A stretch of DNA of 34,208 bases from Treponema sp. (GTDB lineage: Bacteria; Spirochaetota; Spirochaetia; Treponematales; Treponemataceae): assembly GCA_024402635.1 (NCBI GenBank), contig JAKSTJ010000027.1, positions 1-34,208 on the forward strand, read 5' to 3'. Each line of letters opens with the position of its first letter. Within the stretch, counting starts at the first letter, position 1. The notes under the pieces are model-generated. The model ran no database searches. It worked only from the letters and a program-made list of their open reading frames with translations, and was not told where the DNA came from. The position numbers and the translations under genes were made by a program. Shown here piece after piece: positions 1-8,552 of the stretch.

Positions 1-138
1 ACGAAAGAATCATTTTATTTTAAAAAAATAAATACTGATATTGGGAATTTTCAAATGATATTTTACTGTGTTACCAGACACCACCCTCAAATTTCCCCTC
101 ATGAACTAAACTTCAAACAATTTTTTCAAAGAAAAGCT

Positions 139-791
139 TCACTCCACAAACTTATATCCAATTCCCCATACTGTAAGAATGTATTCTGGGGAGTCTGGGT
201 TTGTTTCAATCTTTTTACGAAGCTTTCTTATAAATGCCATGATATTGCTTTCATCCAGAAAATATCCTTCCTTCCATACTGCATAATAAATCTGTTCTTT
301 ATTTTTATAAACCGCAGGTTGTTTCAACAACCGAGGATTTATAAAATGTTCGCGTGAGCGAACACGTAAATAAGCAAGTTTTGAAAAAACTCGAGACTTA
401 AATTAGGTGATGCCATCTGCATCATCTAATTTAAACGTTCTTTTGTGAAAACTTCGCCACGGTTGGAAGCAAGGAAAAACAAGATGTCAAACTCTTTGGG
501 AGTAAGTGGAACTTCTATTCCGTTTTTTATGACTTTTCTTTCCTTACGATATATTTCAAGGTTTTCTGCACGAATTACATCATCATAGACAAAGCTTTCG
601 GAAGATTCGCAATCCAGAACAAGAGAATTTGTCTGGCCCGTAATGAGTTCTGTAAGTGAGGTTTTCAATTCAGATTTTTCGTTCTCAAGACCGGTAGATT
701 TAACCTCATCCGAGTTTAGACTTTTTATAAGGAAGTCAGCAAGTTCGCTTGAGATTGTGATGTAATCAACTTTCTTTTTCATAAAATGCAA
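139..791 (-). pseudogene. OmpR/PhoB-type winged-helix regulator, split by an insertion
   Basis: The two halves of one Trans_reg_C DNA-binding domain lie on the minus strand. The 5' part (791 to 426) has a roughly 70-residue N-terminal region with no recognisable receiver aspartate motif, then the start of the winged helix (LTPKEFDILFFLASNRGEVF) and ends TKERLN at a TAG. The 3' part (about 330 to 139) continues KEQIYYAVW...IRKLRKK...VWGIGYKFVE, the recognition helix and C-terminal wing. Removing the 136-bp insert (301-436) plus one copy of a 7-bp duplication joins them in frame as VFTKEQIYYAVW, a typical sequence for this family. The insert brings a stop and a frameshift, so the protein has lost its DNA-recognition helix. 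No histidine kinase gene is visible in the 138 bases that follow. Family assignment is firm; the regulated genes are unknown. Confidence 0.85.
301..436. mobile_element. MITE/REP-like 136-bp hairpin element with 7-bp target duplication
   Basis: GTTCTTT occurs at 294-300 and 437-443, exactly flanking the insert, and the interrupted reading frame is restored by its precise removal. Inside are four consecutive perfect or near-perfect hairpins: GGTTGTT-TC-AACAACC (317-332), GTTCGC-GTGA-GCGAAC (348-363), AGTTTT-GAA-AAAACT (377-391), and a 16-bp stem with one G-T pair, arms 398-413 and 419-434. It has no long ORF and no obvious matching terminal inverted repeats, so it would need a transposase supplied in trans. 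Which transposase family is not visible here. Confidence 0.75.
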
Positions 792-808
792 ACTCCTTAC
801 TTACTGCC

Positions 809-876
809 GTCATGCTGAACTTGATTCAGCATCCCATTAGATTTAGTGTGAGATCCTGAAACTAGTTCAGGATGAC
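809..876. repeat. REP-like palindrome pair (two 25-nt units, inverted)
   Basis: Unit 1 (809-833) begins GTCATGCTGAACTTG and folds ATGCTGAA/TTCAGCAT; unit 2 (852-876) is its inverted relative, folding ATCCTGAA/TTCAGGAT and ending GGATGAC. The spacer holds GTGTGAGA-like sequence also seen between units at 14132-14227. It lies between the 3' end of the Mg2+ ATPase gene and the broken regulator. Confidence 0.8.
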
Positions 877-915
877 TCTATGATACAAACTTATTGAACA
901 GCCTCCAAACGCTAT

Positions 916-3354
916 TCAGTACAAAGTCTTGTTTTTCTTTATGTAGATTTTTTTTGCAACTGTCATAAGTCCCAGATATGATGCTGCAACTGCAAAAAGG
1001 AAAATATAGTATTGCGGTGGTAAAAAATAAAGTCCCACAAAATCGCCTAACGGTGTGTAAATCAAGGCGGTAAAAATCAGGATTCCCAAAACCGTTACTA
1101 TCTGGAAAAGCTTTGACGGACTGCTCTGTACAAATGGAATTTTCTTTGTACGCAAAAGCAGAAGAATTAAAACCTGAGTCCAAAGGGATTCCAGAAACCA
1201 TCCTGTCTGGAAAATTCTTGCAAATTGATTTTGAGCCTCTAGTGTTAAAGTGTTATAGCTTCCGCCACAGAGTGCCGGGCACATAACAAAATACAAGAAC
1301 ACAAAAGTAATTATATCAAAAAGTGAACTTACAGGGCCAAAGAATCTCATGAATTTTCCAAGACTTCTGCCGGACCATTCCAGAGGTTTTTCACATTCGT
1401 CTTCGTCTACATTGTCCCAAGGCAATGAAAGACAGAGAGTGTCATACAAAAGATTCAACAGTAAAAGCTGAAGGGCTGTCATTGGGAAAAAAGGAAGAAG
1501 AACTGAAGCCAGCACAATTGAAAAAATATTTCCAAAGTTGGAACTGGCAGTAATTTTTATGTATTTGGTCATGTTCATAAAAGCTTTTCTGCCCTGAACA
1601 ATTCCTTCTTCCAGCACGTTCAGATCTTTTTTGCCAAGAATAACATTGGAACATTCCTTTAATGCAGCCACAGAATTTTCTACACTGATTCCAGCATCAC
1701 ACTAAGTTATTGCATTTATATCATTAAGTCCGTCACCTAAAAATCCAACAGTGTGGCCATTTTGCTGCAGAATTTTTACGACAAGACTTTTCTGTTCAGG
1801 CGTAAGTTCGGCAAAAACTTCTGTAGATTCAACCTTCTGCAAGATTTCATCATCATTAATATTCTGAAGGTCTGTCCCCGTAAGTATATTTTCCGTATTG
1901 AGCTTTAGACGGCGACAAATTGACTGTGTAACATTTTTTTTGTCTCCTGAAAGAACCCGCACGCTTATGTTCTTTGCCTTGAGTCTTTCAATAGCACTTA
2001 ATGCACTTTGCTTTGGAGCATCAAAAAAGGCAAGAAAGCCCAGCAATGTCAGATTGTTTTCATCTTCACTTGTGATTTCTGAAGCCGAGAATTTTTTACA
2101 GGCAATAGCAACAATTTTCATTCCGTCACCAGCCATCTCGCCAGTCATTTCCAAAGCCATTTTATAACAATCTTCATCAAAAACCGAGACTTCATTTTTA
2201 TATTCAAAGAAGGAACATCTGTTTAAGATTTCTTCCACACCGCCTTTTACTATCAAAAGCTTTTCTTTCGTTTTATCACTTGGCTGCACCAAGACACTTG
2301 CAATTTTACGCTGATAATCAAATGGAAGGGAATCGATTTTTTTGTATTCTGCTTCAAGTTTTTTATCATCAAAACTATCCCATTCCTTCACGGCAAGAAC
2401 ACCTGAGTCCAAATGATTTTTTACACCAGAATGATAAAAGCTGTTCAAATAGGCATATTCAAGAACAGTTTTGTTTTCGTTTCCAAAAATGTCCATGTAA
2501 TATTCAAGAAGGATTTTGTCTTCCGTAAGAGTTCCAGTTTTATCCACACAAAGAACATCAAGGCTCGCAAAACTCTGCATGGCATCAATATTTTTTACGA
2601 TTGTCTGCTTCTTTCCCATAACAGCGGAGCCGTGAGCAAGACAGGCATTAACTACCATAGGAAGCATTTCTGGAATCAGACCCACACCAACCGAAAGTGC
2701 AAACAAAAAGGAACGAAGAAAATCCCCCTTTGTAGTAAAGCTGATTGCAAAAACAAGTGGAATTAGAATAACCGCAAACCGAAGAAGAACTTTTGCAATG
2801 GAAGAAGCCCCTCTGTCAAAGGATTGATTTTTATGTACAGAAGTAAAAAGTTTCCTTTCTTCATTTTTCTGATTTTCAACAATTCCTTCAGCTTTTCCCC
2901 CAACTACAATGGAACCTGCACGGCAAATATCTCCTGTAAGTTTTTCAAAAATATCGCTTTCGCCGGTAATGGCAGATTCAGAAATATAGAAATCTGATGC
3001 AGTGGCAAGTTTTACAGTATCAGGAACTTTTACTCCAGCTTCAAGAAGAATTTTGTCACCAGGTTTTAATTCAGTGCTGGAGGTCTGTCCCCATTGTCCG
3101 TCACGCCAGACAGTTACATCAGTTTCCACAAGAGCCGCTAGAAAATCCGCAGTGCGTTTAGATTTCAATTCCTGCACAAGGCGAATCACTGCAGAAACAA
3201 GATACATTGTCAAAAGAATTATAAATGTAGAAAAATTTCTTGAAAAATTGGAAGCAAACAATACATCAGTAACAAAGGAAATTGCCGCAAGACTTATGAG
3301 AATTATAGAAAACGGATTTACAAAGGATCTCCGCAGAATTGATTTTATGGTCAT
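916..3354 (-). pseudogene. mgtA: Mg2+-transporting P-type ATPase (MgtA/MgtB family), interrupted by in-frame TAG
   Basis: The minus-strand frame encodes a P-type ATPase of the magnesium-import type: ITGES (residues 129-133), LIPEMLP in membrane segment 4, the phosphorylation loop DKTGTLT (D271) and the hinge GDGLND. Directly after this, at residue 551, a TAG (plus-strand cta at 1702-1704) stops the frame; the same frame then continues with CDAGIS, matching the DVGIS segment of the family, through the C-terminal membrane helices to 916. So it is a nonsense change, not a frameshift. The N-terminus begins just before the first membrane helices (NPFSIILISLAAISF) and lacks the usual cytosolic N-terminal segment of about 50-100 residues. 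TATAAT lies at 3362-3367 (minus), 7 nt before the ATG. Probably non-functional unless amber is read through; next to a broken regulator gene. Confidence 0.85.
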
Positions 3355-3425
3355 AAAATGGATTATACCACGGATGATGATGGGAAAATATGGCTAAATT
3401 CTTGCGATTTGAGAGGGGAAATAAC

Positions 3426-3511
3426 TTCCGCAATTTTAAATATTATTTCATTTTGCGGAATACACTTTACTTTCTAGTCCGCAAAATAGAAATATTCTTG
3501 ATAATGCGGAA
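3426..3511. promoter_or_regulatory. Array of four TGCGGAA sites in alternating orientation
   Basis: TTCCGCAA (3426-3433), TTGCGGAA (3453-3460), TCCGCAA (3478-3484) and TGCGGAA (3505-3511) alternate in orientation at 25-27 bp steps. They form two related inverted-repeat modules of about 37 bp, 52 bp apart. The last site lies within the -35/-10 spacer of the ATPase promoter, which is how a repressor operator would be placed. Confidence 0.6.
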
Positions 3512-3526
3512 TAAGAATTGTATAAT
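3498..3526 (+). promoter_or_regulatory. sigma70 promoter of the DUF4143 ATPase gene, leaderless
   Basis: TTGATA (3498-3503), a 17-bp spacer, and a perfect TATAAT (3521-3526). The ATG at 3533 is 6 bases after the -10, so transcription should start at or next to the start codon. Confidence 0.75.
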
Positions 3527-3532
3527 AAACCC

Positions 3533-4735
3533 ATGAAAGTACTGGAAAGAAAGCAATTTTTACAAAAACTGATAAATTCCATAAATACACCTGACATCAA
3601 AGTTATTACAGGAATTCGGCGAAGCGGAAAATCGAAACTTTTAGAAATGTTCATTGAATATCTTAAAAATAACATTCCAAACGCAAATATAATTCATATC
3701 AATTACAATCTTTTTCAATTTTCAACACTAAAAAATGCCGCTGCACTGAATGAATATGTTGAAAATATGTATTCTCCAGAAAAAGAAAATTTCCTCTTGA
3801 TTGATGAAGTTCAGCTTTGCAAAGATTTTGAGCAGGCAATAAATTCGTTTCATGCGTCAGAAAAATATCGCATCTACATAACCGGATCAAATGCCTTTTT
3901 ACTTTCCAACGATCTGGCAACATTGTTTACAGGAAGAACTTTTTCTGTAGAAGTTTTTCCTTTCAGTTTTAAAGAGTTTGTCTCGTATTTTGAATGCCAG
4001 GATTTACAGCAGGCCTTTGACCGATTTGCAATGGAAGGCGGGATGTCAGGTTCCTATTTATATGAATCAATTGACGACAAATACAATTACTTAAATGAAG
4101 TTTTTGAAACCTTGATTGTCCGCGATATTCAACAGAAATATAAAATAAAAAATGTTTCGCTTTTGGATACATTAAATGATTTTCTTGTGGACAATATTTC
4201 GTCGGAAGTTTCAGCTAGGAGCGTCGCAAACACACTTACATCAAAAGGAAGCAAAACAGATGACAAAACAGTTTCATCCTACATCAAATATCTTTGTGCT
4301 TCTTACGCATTCTACAAAATCCGCCGCTACGACATAAAAGGAAAAAAATATCTTGCAAGTCAGGACAAATATTACCTTGCAGACCATTCTTTTAAATATG
4401 CAAAGCACGGAACTAAAAACCTAGATTACGGAAAAATCTACGAAAACTTAGTTTGCATAGAACTGTTACGCCGCGGTTATGAAGTTTACACAGGAGTTCT
4501 TTATCAAAAAGAAATTGATTTTGTAGCCATCAAGCGTGACGAAAAAATCTACATTCAGGTAAGCGATGACATTTCCCGCCCAGAAACAATGGAAAGAGAA
4601 ACTGCACCACTGTTAAGCATAAAAGATGCTTACCCAAAAATGATAATCGCAAGAACAAAACATTCACAGTATCAATATGAAGGAATTGCGGTTTGGGATA
4701 TTGCGGAATGGCTGATGAATGTAGCAGAAAAGTAG
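3533..4735 (+). CDS. AAA (AAA_14) ATPase with DUF4143 C-terminal domain
   Basis: The start is taken at the ATG six bases after TATAAT (MKVLERKQFL); a start 15 bases earlier would fall upstream of the likely transcription start. The protein has a Walker A motif GIRRSGKS near residue 31, Walker B LLIDEVQ, sensor ITGSNAFLLS, then FSFKEF, and a C-terminal DUF4143 region with a degenerate PD-(D/E)XK-like fold (KEIDFVAI...IYIQVSDD). About 400 residues is the usual family size. These cytoplasmic ATPases are common in anaerobes and spirochaetes, but their role is unsettled; they often occur in accessory regions. The gene stands alone, 72 bases before the restriction-modification block, and may be under control of the TGCGGAA array, possibly its own. 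Confidence 0.85.
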   Translation: MKVLERKQFLQKLINSINTPDIKVITGIRRSGKSKLLEMFIEYLKNNIPNANIIHINYNLFQFSTLKNAAALNEYVENMYSPEKENFLLIDEVQLCKDFEQAINSFHASEKYRIYITGSNAFLLSNDLATLFTGRTFSVEVFPFSFKEFVSYFECQDLQQAFDRFAMEGGMSGSYLYESIDDKYNYLNEVFETLIVRDIQQKYKIKNVSLLDTLNDFLVDNISSEVSARSVANTLTSKGSKTDDKTVSSYIKYLCASYAFYKIRRYDIKGKKYLASQDKYYLADHSFKYAKHGTKNLDYGKIYENLVCIELLRRGYEVYTGVLYQKEIDFVAIKRDEKIYIQVSDDISRPETMERETAPLLSIKDAYPKMIIARTKHSQYQYEGIAVWDIAEWLMNVAEK

Positions 4736-4807
4736 GATATAATTGAAATATTACCATTAATTTGAAAAATGATTTTGCACACAATATACTGAAACAGAGG
4801 TTTAATA

Positions 4808-6973
4808 ATGGATTTGATAGAAACAGGTGTTACACAAGGGTTAATAACATTTAATGAAGATTGTTCAAGAGTTACATATATCACACAAAATAAATCAAGA
4901 AATGCTAATAACCCGGAAGAACTGGTTCAATTAGAAACATATTTACAACTAGTTCTTACATATGGATATTCTCCAAACAGAATAAAGATGTTTGTTCCTG
5001 TAACTATGGGAAGAGAAATAAAAGAAGCGGATATCATTGTTTATAATGATGATGCATGTTCAGAACCATATATTTTAGTTGAATGTAAAAAGCAAGAAGT
5101 TTCAGAAGCAGAATTTACACAAGCGATTGAACAGGCATACAGTTATTCTTATGCATTGCCTGGCAATATAAAATATGTATGGGTAACTTCAAAAATCCGA
5201 AACGAGTATTTTAAGTTTGATAAATCAAAGAACTCAAGAAACAGATTACCTGATATTCCTCAATTTGGTGTAGATAAAGTTGCAAATTATAAATATGTAT
5301 ATGATGCAAAGAGTATTCCAGATGAAAAATCAAAACAGAAATTTTTTGACCTGGAAATAATTGAACGTGGAGAACTTACAAGACGATTTAAGCAGGCTCA
5401 TGATGCATTGTGGGCTGGTGGACAGCTAAATCCTTCTGAAGCTTTTGATGAACTTGATAAGCTTATTTTCTGTAAAGTCTGGGATGAACGAAAAGACAGA
5501 AAATCTGGTGAGCCTTATGATTTCCAGATTATTACAGTTTCTGAATCAGAAGAAAAAGATGAGGTAAAAAGACGGCATAAAGAAAATGAAAATCTTTATA
5601 AAAGAGTAATGGCACTCTACGAAGAGGGCAGAAAGAAAGATCCTGAAGTTTTCAGAGACAACATTCGTCTTACTCCAGAAAAAATCCGTACTGTTGTTGG
5701 GTATCTTGAATCAGTAAATTTAGGGGAAACAGATTTAGACAGCAAAGGACGAGCATTTGAAACATTTATGACTGATTATTTTAGAGGAAACTTCGGACAG
5801 TATTTTACTCCTCGTGAAATTGTAGATTTTATCATAAGCGTTCTTCCAATTACAAAAGATTCCAAAGTTTTGGATACTTCATGTGGTTCTGGAGGATTCT
5901 TATTGTATGCTTTGGATAAAGTAAGAAGACAAGCAACAGACTTATATCCTGACTATAAAGATGATTATAAAAAATATGATAGATGGTACAAATATTGGCA
6001 CGATTTTGCTTCAAATAACTTGTACGGAATTGAAATTAATGAGCAGATTTCTCGTGCAGCAAAAATGAATATGATTATTCACGATGATGGTCATACCAAT
6101 GTTATAACATCTGATGGTCTTTTGAGTGAAAAGCAAATTGAAGAACACACAAAAAATACTGGATTTAAATATAATTCATTTGATTTTATTGTAACAAATC
6201 CTCCATTTGGAAGTACTGTCCGCCAGACAGAAAAAGCGTATTTGAAAACATACAAGATGGGAAAAAAAGAAGATGATTGGCTTGCTTTAAAAGCAAAATC
6301 TGAAACAGAACTTGAAAGAGACAGCCAGAATACAGAAGTTCTTTTTATTGAACAGGCATATAATTTCCTTAAGCCAAATGGATTTTTGGCAATTGTAATT
6401 CCTGATGGAATTTTAACGAACAGCACAATGCAATATGTACGAGAAAATATTGAGAACTGGTTTAGAATTGTTGCAGTAATTTCTATGCCACAGAGTGCAT
6501 TTACAGCAACTGGAGCAGGTGTAAAAAGTTCTGTTCTATTTTTAAGAAAGTGGGATGAGTCAAATGAAAACTATTTTGAAAATTATAAGAAAAAAATAGA
6601 AAAAAATATTCTTGAAGAATATAACTATAAGAAAACTGTTGAAGAGTGGGAACAAGAAAAAAAGGTTTTGCAGAATACAAAACTTGCAGAACTAAAAACT
6701 ATGATGGGAACATCTGTTCAAGAAATCAAAAAATCTGCTGAGTTCAAAGAATGGAATGCAAATCTTTTAGATGAATACAAGGAAAAAATTGAAAACCTGA
6801 AAGAAGAATTGTCAGACAAATACCTTGATTCAAAAAAGAAGGAATTGAAGGATTATCCAATTTTTATGGCCATTGCAGAAAATATCGGTTATGACGCAAC
6901 AGGCAAGAAAACAGAAATCAATGAATTAACAGACATTGGAATTGAGTTGAAGAGATTTATTGAGGAATTGTAA
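4808..6973 (+). CDS. Fused PD-(D/E)XK nuclease and N6-adenine DNA methyltransferase (HsdM-like), RM subunit
   Basis: Residues 1-130 match the HsdR N-terminal nuclease fold: D75 (EADIIVY), E92-C-K94 (VECKK) and a QAYSY motif (109-113) like the Q-x3-Y of RecB-type nucleases. Residues 285-620 are an HsdM-type gamma-class methylase: GQYFTPRE (330-337), motif I LDTSCGSGG (355-363), motif IV NPPF (464-467). A long charged coiled-coil tail follows (about 590-700). No helicase/translocase domain or hsdR gene is seen, so the architecture resembles BcgI-type (Type IIB/IIG) enzymes, in which one polypeptide cuts and methylates and a separate S subunit gives specificity. AGAGG lies 9 bases before the ATG. 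The next gene starts immediately after the TAA, so an operon is very likely. Methylase assignment is certain; active nuclease is inferred from the motifs. Confidence 0.88.
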   Translation: MDLIETGVTQGLITFNEDCSRVTYITQNKSRNANNPEELVQLETYLQLVLTYGYSPNRIKMFVPVTMGREIKEADIIVYNDDACSEPYILVECKKQEVSEAEFTQAIEQAYSYSYALPGNIKYVWVTSKIRNEYFKFDKSKNSRNRLPDIPQFGVDKVANYKYVYDAKSIPDEKSKQKFFDLEIIERGELTRRFKQAHDALWAGGQLNPSEAFDELDKLIFCKVWDERKDRKSGEPYDFQIITVSESEEKDEVKRRHKENENLYKRVMALYEEGRKKDPEVFRDNIRLTPEKIRTVVGYLESVNLGETDLDSKGRAFETFMTDYFRGNFGQYFTPREIVDFIISVLPITKDSKVLDTSCGSGGFLLYALDKVRRQATDLYPDYKDDYKKYDRWYKYWHDFASNNLYGIEINEQISRAAKMNMIIHDDGHTNVITSDGLLSEKQIEEHTKNTGFKYNSFDFIVTNPPFGSTVRQTEKAYLKTYKMGKKEDDWLALKAKSETELERDSQNTEVLFIEQAYNFLKPNGFLAIVIPDGILTNSTMQYVRENIENWFRIVAVISMPQSAFTATGAGVKSSVLFLRKWDESNENYFENYKKKIEKNILEEYNYKKTVEEWEQEKKVLQNTKLAELKTMMGTSVQEIKKSAEFKEWNANLLDEYKEKIENLKEELSDKYLDSKKKELKDYPIFMAIAENIGYDATGKKTEINELTDIGIELKRFIEEL

Positions 6974-8494
6974 ATGAAATATGATGTAAAACTTACAGGT
7001 ATAATTGAAGATACTTTTAAAGGTTGTACTTTATTTAGGGGCTATGCTACTTTAAGAACTTTGTATAAATTATCTGAACCAGGCAAATATCAGAGAGAAG
7101 AAGAAAAAGAACGTTTGCCGGAGATATTAAACTTTTTGAGTGACTCAAAATTCGTTTTTTTTCCTGAATTGATATTTGCATGGCAGATAGATGAACCTGA
7201 TTTTTTACAAAAAATAAAATATGAACAGGAACAAGGAACAATTAATTTAAATATTGAAGCTCAGATAAAAAAAGCAAAATTCACTTTTTCAAGAGAGTCT
7301 GTAGAAGAAGATCCGACAACAAAAGTTATGAGCATATTTTTATCTAAGCAATTAGTGGATCAGCATCCTTTAAAAAGAATTGATGGAAATCATAGGTTAT
7401 CTTCCCTAAAAGAAGTATTTGAAGATGAAATAAGTTCTAATACTAAAAATCCCATTTTGAATACTGTTGTTCCTTTTTCAATCTTATTACAGACAGAAAA
7501 TGAAGAATCTCAAAAGCAGGAAGCTGCCTTTTTCTATCTGATAAATGCAAAATCTAAAGCATTAACAACCGAAGAAAATTTGAAAGCTATTTTGTCAAAC
7601 AACAATTTTGATTCAATTGAAAAAGAATCACTTTTGGGCTTGAATGAAGAAAAAACTGACATACTCAACAATACTATAGCCTTTATTAAAAACGGAGACT
7701 TCAAAGTAATTAAAGATGTATTCAATAATGAAATATATTCAATTAGCAGTAAAATACTAACCCAACTTTTAAATCCAAATCTAGACCAGATAAAAGATTC
7801 TATAGAATATATAAATGAGCTTTATGCAAATAATGATATAAATAAAAACTCTTTTCCATTTGTGTATGAGGCTTTAATTATTTATGGAGCAACAAATTCC
7901 AAAAAAGATACTAAAAAATTTAATAAATGGCTGGAAGAAACAAAAATTAATGTAACAAGATTTAATGATGTTTCATCTCTATTGAAATCGTATGAAGAAA
8001 ATTTTAACAAAGTGTTAAATGTTTTTGTTGCAATGCCATATATTTCTCATGCAAGAGTTAATGATTTCAATAAATTATTCAAAGAAGTTCTTGCTGAAAT
8101 TTCTGATAATAAACCTTATAAATTGCAACTTATTCCTATAATGCGTTTTAGAGGTGAAGCACAAAGAATAGACCAACGACTTATTAAGAAAATTAAAGAA
8201 TGTGATATTTTCATTGCAGATATTACAGGTTGTAACACTAATGTCATTTTTGAAATTGGATTAGCAGAAGGAAATGGGAAGCCTATTATTTTAATAAATG
8301 AAGAAAATGATAGAAAAGAAAAACCATTTGATGAAGCAAAATTGGACACAAAAAAGCAAATCCCTTTTGATATGGATAAAATGCAATGGATTCCATATTC
8401 TGCGAGTGGTTATTACAACAGTATAAAAGGAATCATGAAAAATAATATTCCAGAAATTTTAAAAAATAATTTTGGATTAAATACTGAGATTTAG
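6974..8494 (+). CDS. DGQHR-like (DndB/ParB-related) protein fused to nucleoside deoxyribosyltransferase/TIR-like domain
   Basis: The 506-residue protein has two parts. Residues about 20-300 resemble DGQHR-domain proteins: the motif is RIDGNHRL (135-142), followed by FYLINAKSKALTTEE (187-201), which fits the F-x2-IN-x3-K-L pattern of that family. Residues 347-500 form a Rossmann-like domain: VFVAMPY (350-356), then CDIFIADITG (410-419), N423 and FEIGLAEG with E427, then GKPIILI. This is the signature of nucleoside 2-deoxyribosyltransferase-like and TIR-like nucleotide-cleaving domains, with E427 as likely catalytic glutamate. The start codon abuts the stop of the methylase (GAGGAA just before it), so the two are translationally coupled. 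Inserted between M and S genes, it is a candidate effector or regulator of the restriction system. The N-terminal assignment is moderate, the C-terminal one good; substrate unknown. Confidence 0.75.
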   Translation: MKYDVKLTGIIEDTFKGCTLFRGYATLRTLYKLSEPGKYQREEEKERLPEILNFLSDSKFVFFPELIFAWQIDEPDFLQKIKYEQEQGTINLNIEAQIKKAKFTFSRESVEEDPTTKVMSIFLSKQLVDQHPLKRIDGNHRLSSLKEVFEDEISSNTKNPILNTVVPFSILLQTENEESQKQEAAFFYLINAKSKALTTEENLKAILSNNNFDSIEKESLLGLNEEKTDILNNTIAFIKNGDFKVIKDVFNNEIYSISSKILTQLLNPNLDQIKDSIEYINELYANNDINKNSFPFVYEALIIYGATNSKKDTKKFNKWLEETKINVTRFNDVSSLLKSYEENFNKVLNVFVAMPYISHARVNDFNKLFKEVLAEISDNKPYKLQLIPIMRFRGEAQRIDQRLIKKIKECDIFIADITGCNTNVIFEIGLAEGNGKPIILINEENDRKEKPFDEAKLDTKKQIPFDMDKMQWIPYSASGYYNSIKGIMKNNIPEILKNNFGLNTEI

Positions 8495-8552
8495 CGAATT
8501 TCAGCACATTACATTTAAAGACTGGATGACTTTTCAAAGTCTTGAGGCAAAA

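Noticed and set aside
1..138. Start of a histidine kinase after the broken regulator
   Set aside because: The minus strand gives only a 30-codon frame (MRGNLRVVSG...) without kinase features.
55..357. 100-codon plus-strand ORF at the left edge
   Set aside because: Lies antisense to the winged-helix remnant and the insertion; no ribosome site and no protein-like pattern.
878..1201. 107-codon minus-strand ORF within the P-ATPase C-terminus
   Set aside because: Overlaps the ATPase in another frame; the ATPase frame has clear transmembrane helices, this one does not.
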